54,303 bases of DNA from an uncultured Oscillospiraceae bacterium (GTDB taxonomy: Bacteria > Bacillota > Clostridia > Oscillospirales > Ruminococcaceae): positions 1 to 54,303 of the forward strand of contig CATJCP010000204.1 in NCBI GenBank assembly GCA_949737515.1. Direction: 5' to 3'. The notes under the pieces are model-generated. The model was given only the letters and a program-made list of their open reading frames with translations, made no database searches and was not told the DNA's origin. The first letter of the stretch is position 1. Each line of letters opens with the position of its first letter. This document shows, piece after piece, positions 10,550 through 21,491 of this stretch. Made by a program: the position numbers and the translations under genes.

Positions 10550-11473
10550 GTGAACAAAACAGCGTTTTTATTCAGCGGGCAGGGCTCCCAGTATCCGGGG
10601 ATGGGGAAGGAGCTTTACCAGGAGTTTTCCTACGTTCGGGAGCTTTATGGAGCGGCGTCAGAGGTCTTTGGCTTCGACGTGGCGGCAGTCTCCTTTGAGG
10701 GATCAGAGCAGGAGCTCTCCCGGACAGCGGTTTCCCAGCCGGTGATCTACACCCTGTCCCTGGCAGCCTGCGAGGTCATGATGCAGGAGGTGTGCCGGCC
10801 AAGCTGCGGGGCAGGGCATTCCCTAGGGGAATATGCGGCTATGACTGCCTGTGGAATCCTGAGCCGGGAAGACGGCTTCCGGGTCATCAAGGCAAGGGCG
10901 GCGGCAATGGAGAAAGCCTCCCAGGAGAGCGACGGGGCCATGTATGCGGTCATCGGCAGCGACAATTCCACAATAGAGGAAGTCTGCCGGGAAACGGAGG
11001 GATATGTCGTCCCTGTCAACTACAACTCGCCGGTCCAGACCGTTATCGCAGGGGAGGCCAAGGCTGCAGAGGCTGCGGCGGCCAGATTGGCAGAACAAGG
11101 CGCGCGCACCATGAAGCTGGCAGTGAGCTGTGCCTTCCATTCCAAGCTGATGTCCGGCGCGGCGGAGGAATTCCGCGAGGCAGTGAAGGATGTAACCTTC
11201 CACAATCCGACAATCCCCTTTTACTCTAACTTGGATGGAAAGCTCTGTTCCCATATTGATGCAGATTACCTTGCTCAGCACCTAACCTCTCCAGTGCAGT
11301 TTGTGGAAGAGCTTCGGAATATGGCAGCCGACGGCTGCAGCCGCTTTATCGAGGTTGGCCCCGGAAAGGTGCTGACTGGGTTGGTCCGCAAAACCTTAAC
11401 GAACGTAACCTTCCAAAATGTAGAAAATATGAAAACCCTTCGGAAAGCAGCGGAGCTCTTCCCAAAGGCTTAA
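10550..11473 (+). CDS. fabD: Malonyl-CoA:ACP transacylase
   Basis: FLFSGQGSQYPGMGKEL; GHSLGEYAA. Confidence 0.95.
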   Translation: MNKTAFLFSGQGSQYPGMGKELYQEFSYVRELYGAASEVFGFDVAAVSFEGSEQELSRTAVSQPVIYTLSLAACEVMMQEVCRPSCGAGHSLGEYAAMTACGILSREDGFRVIKARAAAMEKASQESDGAMYAVIGSDNSTIEEVCRETEGYVVPVNYNSPVQTVIAGEAKAAEAAAARLAEQGARTMKLAVSCAFHSKLMSGAAEEFREAVKDVTFHNPTIPFYSNLDGKLCSHIDADYLAQHLTSPVQFVEELRNMAADGCSRFIEVGPGKVLTGLVRKTLTNVTFQNVENMKTLRKAAELFPKA

Positions 11474-11494
11474 TAGGAACAGGAGGGAACAACC

Positions 11495-12385
11495 ATGGGA
11501 CAAAGCAAACCGGCCTATGGTCTTCTGGGATATCCCCTGGGGCACACCATGTCGCCGCCGATCCACGAGAGGCTGTTTGAGCTGTCGGGTAAATCAGGGG
11601 AATACGACTACCGCATTTTCGAGCTCCCGGCAAAAGTGCTCTCCGCCTGTGCAAAGGACCTTTTCACCTGTGAAGGATTCAACATCACCATTCCCCACAA
11701 GCTGAACATCATCCCATATCTGGACAGGCTGGATGAAAGCGCCAGACGTTATGGAGCGGTCAACACCGTCCTCTGCCGGGACAGGGACAGAAAAAGCGTG
11801 GGCTATAATACAGATGTGGACGGCTTTCTCCGCTCTGTGGAATCGCTGGACTGCGACCTGTCCAGGCCGGTGCTCATTGCGGGAGGGGGCGGAGCCGCCC
11901 GGATGTTCGCCATCGAATGCGCCCTTCACGGGGCGCCGGTGACCATTGCGGTGCGGCGCATAAAGCCGGAGACAGAAGCGCTCCAGAGGGATATCCTGTC
12001 CCTGGCGCCCAAGGCAGAGGTATCCCTGACAACGCTGGACCAACTGCCGGACAGGGAATTCGAGCTGCTGATCAACGCCACCCCAGTGGGAATGTACCCC
12101 CATCCAGGGGAAACGCCCATACCGGCCGGTTATCTGAGAGGCGTCAGAGCCGTGTTTGACGCCATTTATAATCCCGCCAGCACCCAACTTCTGCTGGACG
12201 CCCGAAAAATGGGATGCCGGGCTCTGGGCGGCATGGCCATGCTGGTATGGCAGGCCGCCGCCGCCCACACGATATGGGACGGCTCCGTTTATACACAGCA
12301 GCAAATTGAAAGAATCGTGGTGGAAATGTCCTCGCTGATGGAGAATCGTTTTCAACAATCTGCAGAGGGAAAGGTGGCAAACTGA
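11495..12385 (+). CDS. aroE: Shikimate dehydrogenase
   Basis: YGLLGYPLGHTMSP; FNITIPHK; INATPVGMYP. Confidence 0.93.
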   Translation: MGQSKPAYGLLGYPLGHTMSPPIHERLFELSGKSGEYDYRIFELPAKVLSACAKDLFTCEGFNITIPHKLNIIPYLDRLDESARRYGAVNTVLCRDRDRKSVGYNTDVDGFLRSVESLDCDLSRPVLIAGGGGAARMFAIECALHGAPVTIAVRRIKPETEALQRDILSLAPKAEVSLTTLDQLPDREFELLINATPVGMYPHPGETPIPAGYLRGVRAVFDAIYNPASTQLLLDARKMGCRALGGMAMLVWQAAAAHTIWDGSVYTQQQIERIVVEMSSLMENRFQQSAEGKVAN

Positions 12386-12386
12386 G

Positions 12387-12929
12387 ATGACAAAATTCCC
12401 GTCCATTGTGCTGTGCGGATTCATGGGCTGCGGGAAGACGGCCATTGGCCAGCTGGCAGCCCGGCAGCTGGCCATGGAGTTTATCGACGCGGACCAGTAT
12501 ATTGAGCAGCAGGCAGGGATGAGCATACCAGAAATTTTCAACCGCTATGGAGAAGGTGAGTTCCGAGACCGGGAACATGAGGCGATGAAAGAACTTTCTG
12601 CAAGATCTGGCTGCATCATCGCCTCCGGCGGCGGGGCCCTTACCTTTCAGCGGAATGTGGAGGCAGTGCGCCGCAGCGCTAAGATCATCTATCTGGACGC
12701 CCCCTTTCAGGACTGCTGCAAACGGATTATGGGCGACGCGAACCGTCCCCTGGCGGCGTCCAGCTCTGAAAAGGAGCTGAACGCCCTTTACCAAAGGCGG
12801 AAGGGGTTGTACCGCGCCGCTGCCCACAAAACCATCCGCAACGATGGGAGCCTGAACCACGGGGTGCAGGAGCTGGTGCGCGTGATCTGTGAGCTTACGC
12901 TGGAGCAGCCTCATCCGCCTGAAGCCTGA
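12387..12929 (+). CDS. aroK: Shikimate kinase
   Basis: LCGFMGCGKTAIGQLAA P-loop; FIDADQYIE; SGGGAL. Confidence 0.92.
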   Translation: MTKFPSIVLCGFMGCGKTAIGQLAARQLAMEFIDADQYIEQQAGMSIPEIFNRYGEGEFRDREHEAMKELSARSGCIIASGGGALTFQRNVEAVRRSAKIIYLDAPFQDCCKRIMGDANRPLAASSSEKELNALYQRRKGLYRAAAHKTIRNDGSLNHGVQELVRVICELTLEQPHPPEA

Positions 12930-12935
12930 GAAGAA

Positions 12936-12969
12936 CAGAGCGGCATGGCCCTGGGGCCATGCCGCTCTG
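12936..12969. terminator. Hairpin between convergent genes, likely terminator
   Basis: Perfect 15-bp stem CAGAGCGGCATGGCC/GGCCATGCCGCTCTG with CTGG loop. Confidence 0.8.
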
Positions 12970-12978
12970 TCTTTCCGT

Positions 12979-13710
12979 TCAAGAGGCCTCTTCCGCATCA
13001 TCGCGGATCAGGTTTCTTAAAAAGTCCACGCTGTTTTGATAGGCAAGGGAAACCTCCGGTTTATCCTTTCGGTTTATATTGGATTCGTCCCGGATCACAA
13101 AAAACAGGTCCGGCAGCGACTGAATCAATTCATTTTCCTGAAAGGCGGGAAGCTCCTTGATATAGATCCTCTGCCCGTTTTCACTGACCAGGTCCCTGGC
13201 TTCTTCCCCCAAAAGCTCCGTCAGGTCAGCGTAAAGCCCTTCCTCCTCATCGGAGCGGAGGTAATCATAGATCTCCTGGTCCATCAGAAAAACGGCGGCG
13301 TCTGTGTTCTGAAACTGGGCAACCAGCTTGGTCTGGGAGGCCATGACCACCTGCATATCGGCATTGGCCTCAGTAGACATAATGATCTGATACTTGTCAA
13401 CATACTTGTGCCCGTTGCCGGTATAGTCCCTGCTGTATCCCTCAAAAACCCGCTGAAGCTCCACCTCAGCCTCGGGGCTGTAATATCTGGTAGAGGCAAC
13501 GGTGACCACCATGTCGGGCTTTTCCTGGAAAAACACGTCCTTAATCAGCATGACAGTCAAAATTAGAATAAACGCCCCGACAATTGTATGGATTTTGTAG
13601 TAATTCCAGTAATGCTCCCACCTTTTTCCCTTGGGGACATCCCAAATTTTCACATATTTATCCATCCTCAAAACACTCCTTTTATCAAGCGGCCGCTCTC
13701 CCCGTGCCAT
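12979..13710 (-). CDS. Membrane-anchored protein of unknown function
   Basis: ORF with one N-terminal TM segment (IVGAFILILTVMLIKDVFF); inner start at MDKYVKIW possible. Confidence 0.7.
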   Translation of the reverse strand: MARGERPLDKRSVLRMDKYVKIWDVPKGKRWEHYWNYYKIHTIVGAFILILTVMLIKDVFFQEKPDMVVTVASTRYYSPEAEVELQRVFEGYSRDYTGNGHKYVDKYQIIMSTEANADMQVVMASQTKLVAQFQNTDAAVFLMDQEIYDYLRSDEEEGLYADLTELLGEEARDLVSENGQRIYIKELPAFQENELIQSLPDLFFVIRDESNINRKDKPEVSLAYQNSVDFLRNLIRDDAEEAS

Positions 13711-13819
13711 ATAACCGCCAAAACCCGCCCTTATTAAAATGAGTATAAGTTATTTTTGTGAACGAAATATAGGCTTACTGTAACAGATACGAAAATTTTC
13801 TCCCTTGTCCACAGCTTTC

Positions 13820-14491
13820 CTAGGCAATAAACAGCCCCAGCATCACTACAACGCCGGCGGCCATCCCGACAACTCCCCCGATTTTCTCTGCCAAAACGCC
13901 GTCCTCAGAAAGCTCCGCCTGCCGGTATGCCCATCTCCGCAGAAAAAAATGGGCTTGGTTTGGGAAAAGAAAGGAAACCGCCCCCAGGGCATACAGCAGC
14001 CCGCCCACCAGAATCAGCGCAGCGGAACCCCTCGGCTCCAGGTCTCCCCATACAATGCGGCACAGGGCGTTGCTGATGGCAGGCTTTCCAATTTCGGGGA
14101 TTTCATCTCCAAACGTGACCGCAACATCGAAGGTCATCGGATAACCGGTTTCTCTGTCGCAAAACCACTGGCCGTTCCAAACAGCCTCTATGACGGTTCC
14201 GTCGCCATAGGTGATGGAAACAAAATCCTCCTGCCTCTGCAGGCTGGCGGTCTGCTCCTTTCCGTTCAGAAAAATGACAAATCCGGCGCCGCCGTCCTCC
14301 GGCACGGAACGGATATAATTGGCGGAATTTTTCTGGTAAAGGGACTCCTCCACTCGGTAAAAGAAATCATTCCCCAGGAAAATCCCTTTCCGAAGATTCC
14401 GCCATCCGGAGAACGCTGCCGCCAAAACTGCAGCGATGATAATCAGAGCCAAAATACAGCGGTCAACCCTTTTCTCCGTCATCGATACCAC
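13820..14491 (-). CDS. Hypothetical membrane protein
   Basis: ORF with hydrophobic N- and C-terminal segments. Confidence 0.65.
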   Translation of the reverse strand: MVSMTEKRVDRCILALIIIAAVLAAAFSGWRNLRKGIFLGNDFFYRVEESLYQKNSANYIRSVPEDGGAGFVIFLNGKEQTASLQRQEDFVSITYGDGTVIEAVWNGQWFCDRETGYPMTFDVAVTFGDEIPEIGKPAISNALCRIVWGDLEPRGSAALILVGGLLYALGAVSFLFPNQAHFFLRRWAYRQAELSEDGVLAEKIGGVVGMAAGVVVMLGLFIA

Positions 14492-15206
14492 CTCCCGCTT
14501 CTTTCAAAGGTTTTACATATTCCAGTTCTATGATCCCCTTGCAGGCCCGATGTTCGGAAAAACGGATATCAACCACTTTGCATACCATTGGAGGCAATAA
14601 AACTTCCCCCTCCTCGTTATGGGTTACAAACGAATCCAATTCCAAAACAGGCATACCGCGCGGAACCCGCATTTCATACCGGAAGAAACCGCTCCCGACA
14701 TCATCATCTTCTCTGTACGGCGTTAAAGAGTAAGAGGATATCGTTTTGATTTCAAATACACTGCCCGTCTCAAATGATAACGCTTTATATTCCCTTGAAT
14801 ATGGGAAGCTGTTCTTAACTGCATGTTCACGATCAATCCAAGCGGTTCTGTAAAGCAGCATGTCCCTTTTTGACGGATATACCGCCTCTAAAATGTTTGA
14901 TATATCGTTTTCGGCGTTTTTTATAATCCTTTCCTTTGCCGCATCATCTAAATGATGGATCAGCCTTTTCTTTAAAGAGGTTTGCCATTTAATTTCATAG
15001 TCGCTGTCAGCGCTCCGAATTCCTTTTTCGTATTCTTCGAGAATACCCCGGTTATCTTCATATGCAATCAGCGCGTCTTTCCATAGGGCATCAAAATTGC
15101 CGGCCAAAAAACGATTTATAATGGCAAAATCGTTCCTCGTATAAAAGCTGATGGTTTCCTCAAGGGGAGTAAAGAAAATATTGTCCATATGATTTCCCCT
15201 TTTCAT
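14463..15206 (-). CDS. Hypothetical protein
   Basis: ORF overlapping the next gene; likely start MDNIFFTP at 15188. Confidence 0.65.
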   Translation of the reverse strand: MKRGNHMDNIFFTPLEETISFYTRNDFAIINRFLAGNFDALWKDALIAYEDNRGILEEYEKGIRSADSDYEIKWQTSLKKRLIHHLDDAAKERIIKNAENDISNILEAVYPSKRDMLLYRTAWIDREHAVKNSFPYSREYKALSFETGSVFEIKTISSYSLTPYREDDDVGSGFFRYEMRVPRGMPVLELDSFVTHNEEGEVLLPPMVCKVVDIRFSEHRACKGIIELEYVKPLKEAGGGIDDGEKG

Positions 15207-15284
15207 TTGTGAACTTGTACACTACATCACTTGATGTAAATGCGGGTTTATGATAAATCATAAACCCGCACAAATACAAGGCTT

Positions 15285-16841
15285 TCAACCTTTTTCGTTC
15301 GGTAACGACTTCATGGTCGGGAACAGCAGCACATCCCGGATGGAGGCGGAATCGGTCAGCAGCATCACCAGGCGGTCTACGCCGAACCCTAAACCGCCTG
15401 TAGGCGCAAGGCCATACTCCAGGGCCGTGACATAATCATAGTCCACCTGAGCCCTGCTGTTGGGGTCCTCCTTCCTTTTAGCGGCAACCTGCTTCTCAAA
15501 CCGCTCCTTCTGGTCAATGGGATCGTTGAGCTCGCTGAAAGCATTGCCGAACTCGCAGGCGTTGATGAAATACTCAAACCGCTGGGTAAATGCCGGGTTG
15601 GAGGGGATTCTCTTGGCCAGGGGGCTGTTCTCCACAGGATAATCGTAAATAAAGGTGGGCTGGATCAGCTTTTCCTCTACAAAGGCGTCGAACAGCTCCG
15701 CCAGAACCGTGCCTTTGGTGGCGTCCGCCGGGACGGGGACATGCTTTTCCTTGGCGGCAGCGCGGGCGTCCTCATCGGTGGCCCAGTCGTTGTAGTCACA
15801 GCCAGAGTACTTCTTTACAGCCTCTGCCATGGTCAGCCTCTCCCAGTGGCCCATGTCGATCTCCTGGCCCTGGTAGGTGATCTTCAGCCCGCCGCAGATC
15901 TTCTCCGCCAGGCGCTTGTAAAGCTCTTCCACCAGGTCCATCATTCCCTTGTAGTCGGTAAATGCCTGGTATAGCTCAACAGTGGTAAACTCGGGGTTGT
16001 GCTTGGTGTCCATGCCCTCATTGCGGAAGATTCTCCCAACCTCATAGACCCGGTCAAATCCGCCGACAATCAACCGCTTCAGATACAGCTCCGTCTCAAT
16101 GCGCAGGTACATGTCCATATCCAAGGTGTTGTGATGGGTCATAAAGGAACGGGCGGAGGCGCCGATCTCTAAGGGCAGCAGGATAGGGGTATCCACCTCC
16201 AGGAAACCCGTCTCATCCAAATAAGCGCGGATCTCCTTCAAAATCTGGGAGCGCTTGACAAAAGTATCCTTGACCTCTGGGTTGACAATCAGGTCCACAT
16301 ACCGCTGGCGGTAACGCAGATCCATGTCCTTCAGTCCGTGGAACTTCTCCGGCAGGGGCAGGAGGGACTTGGACAGCAGCTGTATCTTCTGGGCATGTAC
16401 CGAAATCTCCCCTCTGCGGGTGCGGAACACAAAGCCCTCCAGCCCAATAATATCGCCAATATCCCACTTCTTAAAGTCCTCGTAGGCCTCTTCCCCCACA
16501 TCGTTGATGCGGATATAGGTCTGAATGCGCCCGCTGGAATCCTGGAGATCCGCGAAGGAGGCCTTCCCCATGTTCCGGCAGCTCATCATACGGCCTGCCA
16601 GGGAAACGGTTTTTCCCTCCATTCCCTCAAAGTCCGCGGTAATCTGGGCAGCAAGGGTATCCCGGCTGTAGCTGGTGATTTCGAAGGGATCCCGCCCGGA
16701 CTGCTGGAGGGCGGAAAGCTTGTCCCGGCGGATCTGGAGGATTTCAGAGAGCTTCTGGGCCTGTTCTTCCTCGGTCAGCTCCGGCTCTTCCGCCTGGGGA
16801 TTTTGATTTTGGTTCAACTGATTTTCAGCCATTTTGTTCAC
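15285..16841 (-). CDS. lysS: Lysyl-tRNA synthetase, class II
   Basis: RNEGMDTKHNPEFTTVELYQAF; GLGFGVDRLVMLLT. Confidence 0.95.
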   Translation of the reverse strand: MNKMAENQLNQNQNPQAEEPELTEEEQAQKLSEILQIRRDKLSALQQSGRDPFEITSYSRDTLAAQITADFEGMEGKTVSLAGRMMSCRNMGKASFADLQDSSGRIQTYIRINDVGEEAYEDFKKWDIGDIIGLEGFVFRTRRGEISVHAQKIQLLSKSLLPLPEKFHGLKDMDLRYRQRYVDLIVNPEVKDTFVKRSQILKEIRAYLDETGFLEVDTPILLPLEIGASARSFMTHHNTLDMDMYLRIETELYLKRLIVGGFDRVYEVGRIFRNEGMDTKHNPEFTTVELYQAFTDYKGMMDLVEELYKRLAEKICGGLKITYQGQEIDMGHWERLTMAEAVKKYSGCDYNDWATDEDARAAAKEKHVPVPADATKGTVLAELFDAFVEEKLIQPTFIYDYPVENSPLAKRIPSNPAFTQRFEYFINACEFGNAFSELNDPIDQKERFEKQVAAKRKEDPNSRAQVDYDYVTALEYGLAPTGGLGFGVDRLVMLLTDSASIRDVLLFPTMKSLPNEKG

Positions 16842-16951
16842 ACATCCTTATTTTTAGAGCCCACTCCGGAACCAGCCAGGCAAAGCCGGCAGGAGATATG
16901 GGGACAGGTTGGTGGCGGGCCCTTAATATCATGATCTCATTTTTCAAAAAG

Positions 16952-16975
16952 GGCTGCCCAAAACAGAGCAGCCCC
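16952..16975 (-). terminator. Rho-independent terminator downstream of greA
   Basis: GGGCTGC/GCAGCCC stem with T-tract on minus strand. Confidence 0.8.
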
Positions 16976-16998
16976 GGGATAGAAATAGAACTCTTTCG

Positions 16999-17481
16999 TT
17001 ATTTGGAGATCCCAATAATCTTAAAGTGGTAAGTCCCCTTGGGGATAACAATTTCCACCAGGTCATTGAGACGCTTGCCGATCAGGTGCTTGCCGATGGG
17101 GGACTCGTCGGAGATCATCCCTTGGGAGGGGTTGGACTCCGAGGAACCGACAATCCGGTATTCTATCTCGCGGTTTTCCTCCATGTTCAGCAGGCGCACA
17201 GCCAGCCCAACGCTGATAAAGTCTATATTCAGGCTGCTTTCATCCACCACCTTGGCGTTTTTCAGGGTTTCCTCCAGCTCCATGATTTCCTGTTCCACAA
17301 TACCCTGTTCATTTTTTGCCTCATCATATTCGCTGTTTTCAGAAAGGTCCCCATAGGAACGGGCCAGACGGATATTGTCGGCGATCTCACTGCGTTTGGT
17401 GGTCTTTAAGTATTCCAGACGCTCCTCCAGTTTTCGGAATCCCTCCACGGTGAGCGTTTTCTGTTCTTTAGCCATTGCCAA
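16999..17481 (-). CDS. greA: Transcription elongation factor GreA
   Basis: GDLSENSEYDEAKNEQG; SPIGKHLIGK. Confidence 0.95.
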   Translation of the reverse strand: MAMAKEQKTLTVEGFRKLEERLEYLKTTKRSEIADNIRLARSYGDLSENSEYDEAKNEQGIVEQEIMELEETLKNAKVVDESSLNIDFISVGLAVRLLNMEENREIEYRIVGSSESNPSQGMISDESPIGKHLIGKRLNDLVEIVIPKGTYHFKIIGISK

Positions 17482-17654
17482 TTTCCTCCTTGTTGAACTT
17501 GTGTTTTCTTTTATAGAAAGTTTAGGATATTGCCGCTTATGGCAATATCCTATGCTGCTTGTCGTGAATTTATAAATGTCATTATAGACAATCTCTGGAA
17601 AACTGTCAAGCCCTTGACAGACTGGATTTACATTTTACCTCATACGGTATAACG

Positions 17655-18932
17655 TCAATCTGCCGCGCTGCTGCTGTCCTGGCTTGAAGCTTCCTCCTCC
17701 TGCTTTACATTGGAGCTCCCGCCGCCCTTAGCCAGGATCGCGGCGTTGACCAGCTCCTTTGCCTTGCGCAGCTGGGGGTCGGCGTCCCGGTCCAAGTTTC
17801 CCTCAGAAAGGAGCTGGGCCTGTTCAGAGGTCAGCTTTACCTCATAATCCGGCACAACGCCGATTCCGTCAAAGTTAGGGCTCTTGGGAGGATTATACTT
17901 GGCAACGGTGATGTCCAGCGCCGAACCGTCGTCCAGCCGGTAAATGGTCTGCATCAATCCCTTTCCATAGGTGGTCACTCCAACCACCTGGCCCTTTTCA
18001 TAGTCCCACAGGGATTGGGCGAACAGCTCTGCCGCGCTGGCTGTCCGTTCGTTGACAACCACCGCCATGGGCAGGTCCACCTCTCGGTCGTCAGAGGTGG
18101 CGAGAACCTTGGTATCCCCGTTTTTATAGGTGGCGGAGACAATATCCCCTGCCGGGAGCAGCCGGTCAAGGACCTGAGAGACCGAGTCGATGGTTCCGCC
18201 CGGATTGCCCCGAACATCAAAGATCAGCCCCTCCGCGCCCCCGCGGAACGCATTCTCAATGGCCTTTAAAAACTGGTTGGCGGTGGCGTCTGCAAATTCA
18301 GTGATCTGAATATAGGCGATATTATCCACAATCTCCATATAGACAGAGGGGATCTCCACCTTACGGCGGGTCAGCTCAATGGGCTCCTGATCCTCGTTGC
18401 CCTGCCGGAGTACAATGGAAACCTTTGTACCGGCTTCCCCGTCCAAGGCCTCCTCCGCCTCCCCATAGGTTTGGGCGGTAACCTCCAGCTCGTCTACCTG
18501 GAGGATCAGGTCCCCCACGGATATCCCGGCGATCTCTGCAGCCGACTCCGGGTATACCTCTGTCACCAGCATATATCCGCTGGTGTCACAGACCGTATCC
18601 ACGCCGATTCCCACCATCTTCCCCTCCACATTTTCCAGCTGCTGCTGGTACTGCTCTGCGGTGAGGTAAAGGGCGTATCGGTCGCTGATGCCCTGTATGT
18701 ATCCCCGGGCAATGCTGTCCATCAGGTACTTTTCGTCAATATTTCCATAATACTCCGAACGGACGATTTTGTCGATCTGGGAGAGCTTTTCATAGGTAGC
18801 CTCCCTCTCTTTGATGTTGTAAAGCTTATCGTTAAAGGTGCGGATGGAGTACACCATCGTGATTGCAACTGCCAGGGCAGCGGCGATAGCCATTAGGGTG
18901 ATTGCCGTTCCCAGTGAAACCTTTTTATTCAT
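17655..18932 (-). CDS. S41-family C-terminal processing peptidase with PDZ domain
   Basis: PDZ region; DVRGNPGG; NERTASAAELFAQSL; TYGKGLMQ. Confidence 0.93.
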   Translation of the reverse strand: MNKKVSLGTAITLMAIAAALAVAITMVYSIRTFNDKLYNIKEREATYEKLSQIDKIVRSEYYGNIDEKYLMDSIARGYIQGISDRYALYLTAEQYQQQLENVEGKMVGIGVDTVCDTSGYMLVTEVYPESAAEIAGISVGDLILQVDELEVTAQTYGEAEEALDGEAGTKVSIVLRQGNEDQEPIELTRRKVEIPSVYMEIVDNIAYIQITEFADATANQFLKAIENAFRGGAEGLIFDVRGNPGGTIDSVSQVLDRLLPAGDIVSATYKNGDTKVLATSDDREVDLPMAVVVNERTASAAELFAQSLWDYEKGQVVGVTTYGKGLMQTIYRLDDGSALDITVAKYNPPKSPNFDGIGVVPDYEVKLTSEQAQLLSEGNLDRDADPQLRKAKELVNAAILAKGGGSSNVKQEEEASSQDSSSAAD

Positions 18933-19004
18933 ATCCTTGTTCTAATCCGGTCCTTTCTCAATCAGGCAGAGTGTTCATAGTCGAATTTCAAGGGTTCTTC
19001 CCAA

Positions 19005-20342
19005 TTAAGACGGAGAACCGAGATAGCTTAATGGATTCTGGGTTTTGCCGTCAATGCGGACTTCAAAGTGAAGGTGCGGTCCTGTGGCCCATCCGGTGGC
19101 CCCCACCCTGGCAATGGGCGTTCCCCTTGCCACAACGTCCCCAAGCTCAACGTCAATGGCGCTTAGATGGGCGTACAGGGTGGAATATCCGCCGCCGTGG
19201 TCGATAATAAGGTAGATTCCATACCCCACCCCGTCCCGGTAGGAGGTGTTTACAAAGGCCACCGTCCCCGGGTTTGCCGCCACCACGGTTTTGCCGTAGC
19301 ATTGGCTGCCCGAAATGTCCAGGCCAGTGTGGAAGTCCGAGTTGTTAAACCGCCAGCCGTAATAGCTGGTCAGCATACTGTACCCCGGCAGGGGCCATCC
19401 GAACTGTCCGCCTGTGTATTCATCGTCCCCAGTCTGGTTTTTCCGGCGCATCTCCTCCAGGGCGGCGTAAATCCTAGTTACCTCCGCCTGGGCCTCCTGC
19501 ATTTCCTTCTGTATCTTGGCCTGGTTGGCATAAAATTCTCGTTCTGTGTCCTCCAGGGTTTGGATGGAATTGCGTATTTTTTCTACATCCTGTTCCAGGC
19601 TTTCGGCCTGTTCATTGTACAGGGCACGGGTTTCCTCATTTTCCGCCTTATTCTGCTCGAAGGCCTCCCGGATCTCCTCGTTTCGCTCCCGCAGGTTTTC
19701 CAGGTATTCCCGGTCCTCCAGGAGGCTTGTCTTCTGCCCCGCAAGCTCTGCAAGAAAGTCCTTATCCCGGTTGACCATTCTGGTGACCATAGTGGTGCTG
19801 GACAGCATACTGTAAAAGCTGTCCGCCCCCAGGAGCACCTCCAGGACCGACGGCTCCCCCGCCATATAATTCCTGCGGATGCGCTGCCGCAGAAGCTCCT
19901 CGTTTTTTTCAATCTCCTGCTGCTTTTCGCCGATCTCCGTCTCCTTGGCGGCGATGTCCTGGTTGTTCTGCTCAATGATCTCTTCCTGCCGCTGGATCTG
20001 GTTGTCGAGATTGGTTATCTTCTCCGACAGCACGTCTATCTGCTGGGTCGTCAGGCTGATCTGCTGCTCCAGCTCATTTTTTTCCTCGCTCTGCCGCTTC
20101 TTTTCCGACTGCACGCCGTAAATTTTATTCTGCAGATCCTTTTTCTGCTGCTCCAGCTGGTCATAGGTCTGGTTTAAGCTGGCAAGCTGGTCCTTGGCCT
20201 CGTCCATATCAAAGTCGTCTGCAAAAACCGCCGGGCTGGCCGGCACGCCGCTTCCCAGCGCAATCACCCCGGCGCACAATAGCGCCAGAAGCTTATTCCG
20301 AATCCGTTTTCTTCCCTTTCGATTCCTGTACAAGCGATGCAC
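19005..20342 (-). CDS. Murein hydrolase activator / M23 peptidase with coiled coil
   Basis: N-terminal coiled coil, C-term HTGLDISG...DHGGGYSTLYAHLS...GPHLHFEVR. Confidence 0.93.
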   Translation of the reverse strand: MHRLYRNRKGRKRIRNKLLALLCAGVIALGSGVPASPAVFADDFDMDEAKDQLASLNQTYDQLEQQKKDLQNKIYGVQSEKKRQSEEKNELEQQISLTTQQIDVLSEKITNLDNQIQRQEEIIEQNNQDIAAKETEIGEKQQEIEKNEELLRQRIRRNYMAGEPSVLEVLLGADSFYSMLSSTTMVTRMVNRDKDFLAELAGQKTSLLEDREYLENLRERNEEIREAFEQNKAENEETRALYNEQAESLEQDVEKIRNSIQTLEDTEREFYANQAKIQKEMQEAQAEVTRIYAALEEMRRKNQTGDDEYTGGQFGWPLPGYSMLTSYYGWRFNNSDFHTGLDISGSQCYGKTVVAANPGTVAFVNTSYRDGVGYGIYLIIDHGGGYSTLYAHLSAIDVELGDVVARGTPIARVGATGWATGPHLHFEVRIDGKTQNPLSYLGSPS

Positions 20343-20582
20343 GCTCCCCTGTCTGTTTATTTCAATCCGTCCTGCCCTTTCTATACAGAGAGGGAATACC
20401 GGTTTTTTACCACTGAATTACAGGAGCCGACAGCGGTCACCGTCAGCTCCTCGATGGATCCCATTCTTATCCTGATATCTATCGGATAAAGCGCCCTATC
20501 CGGTCAAAAACATATACCTATAAGGAAGGACCGCTTTCCTACCTTTCCCAAGGGATTTTTCGTCCCCTGGCGCTTATGTACG

Positions 20583-21491
20583 CTATACCTTCAAATACTT
20601 GCCTACAAACACCATACTTCCAAAGGAACCCACTCCCACGCCAATGGCGCAGAAGCTGGCCAGCAATCCCTTATACACCCGTTCAAAGGGGATAAAATAC
20701 TGATACAATTCCTGCAGCCAGGCGGAATCCACCGTCCCGGCCCATTCCATCACATAAATATATCCGCCCCAAACGACCAGGTAGGCCAGCAGCGCGGAAA
20801 TCAATCCCAGCAACAGGCCTTCCACCACAAAGGGCAGCTTGATAAAGGGGTCTGTGGCCCCCACATATTTCATGATGCTGATCTCCTTGCGCCTGTTAAA
20901 GACAGTAATCTTAATGGTATTGGCGATGATAATCAGGGAAACAGCGAGCAGGATCGCCACAATGGATATCCCGCACCAGGTGACGACACGGCGGATCCCC
21001 AAAAGGGTATGAGCGACCTCGGTGGGGACGCGCACCTCCTGAATCTCCTCCATGTCCATCAGGCCCTGGGCCGTTTCATCCAGCTTCTCCAAATCCTTGA
21101 CCTTTACCCGGAAGGAATGGGGCAGCATATTCTCCTCGCCCTCGTATTCCTCCAGCAGCCAAGCGTATTCCCCATACTTTTCCATTTGCTCCTCAAGGGC
21201 CTGCTCGTTGGAGACAAAGGCCGCCTGGGAAACATTATCCATCATCCGTATTTTCAGGCTGGCGTCATCCACCCCCTTTTGGTCGATGCCGTCCTCCAAA
21301 AATACAACAATCTCATTTTCATCCTCAAAAAAACTGACAATACTGCTTACATTGGCCGCAAACAGCCCTGCCGCTCCCACCAGGATCAGGCAGGCCGCCA
21401 AAACGCCGATCGCCGCTGTGGACATCAGGCGGTTGACCCACAGGCTGCGTCCACCCTCTTTTACCAGATAGCCGAAGCTGCTTGTTTTCAT
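20583..21491 (-). CDS. ftsX: Cell division protein FtsX
   Basis: Four-TM permease; adjacent to ftsE. Confidence 0.93.
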   Translation of the reverse strand: MKTSSFGYLVKEGGRSLWVNRLMSTAAIGVLAACLILVGAAGLFAANVSSIVSFFEDENEIVVFLEDGIDQKGVDDASLKIRMMDNVSQAAFVSNEQALEEQMEKYGEYAWLLEEYEGEENMLPHSFRVKVKDLEKLDETAQGLMDMEEIQEVRVPTEVAHTLLGIRRVVTWCGISIVAILLAVSLIIIANTIKITVFNRRKEISIMKYVGATDPFIKLPFVVEGLLLGLISALLAYLVVWGGYIYVMEWAGTVDSAWLQELYQYFIPFERVYKGLLASFCAIGVGVGSFGSMVFVGKYLKV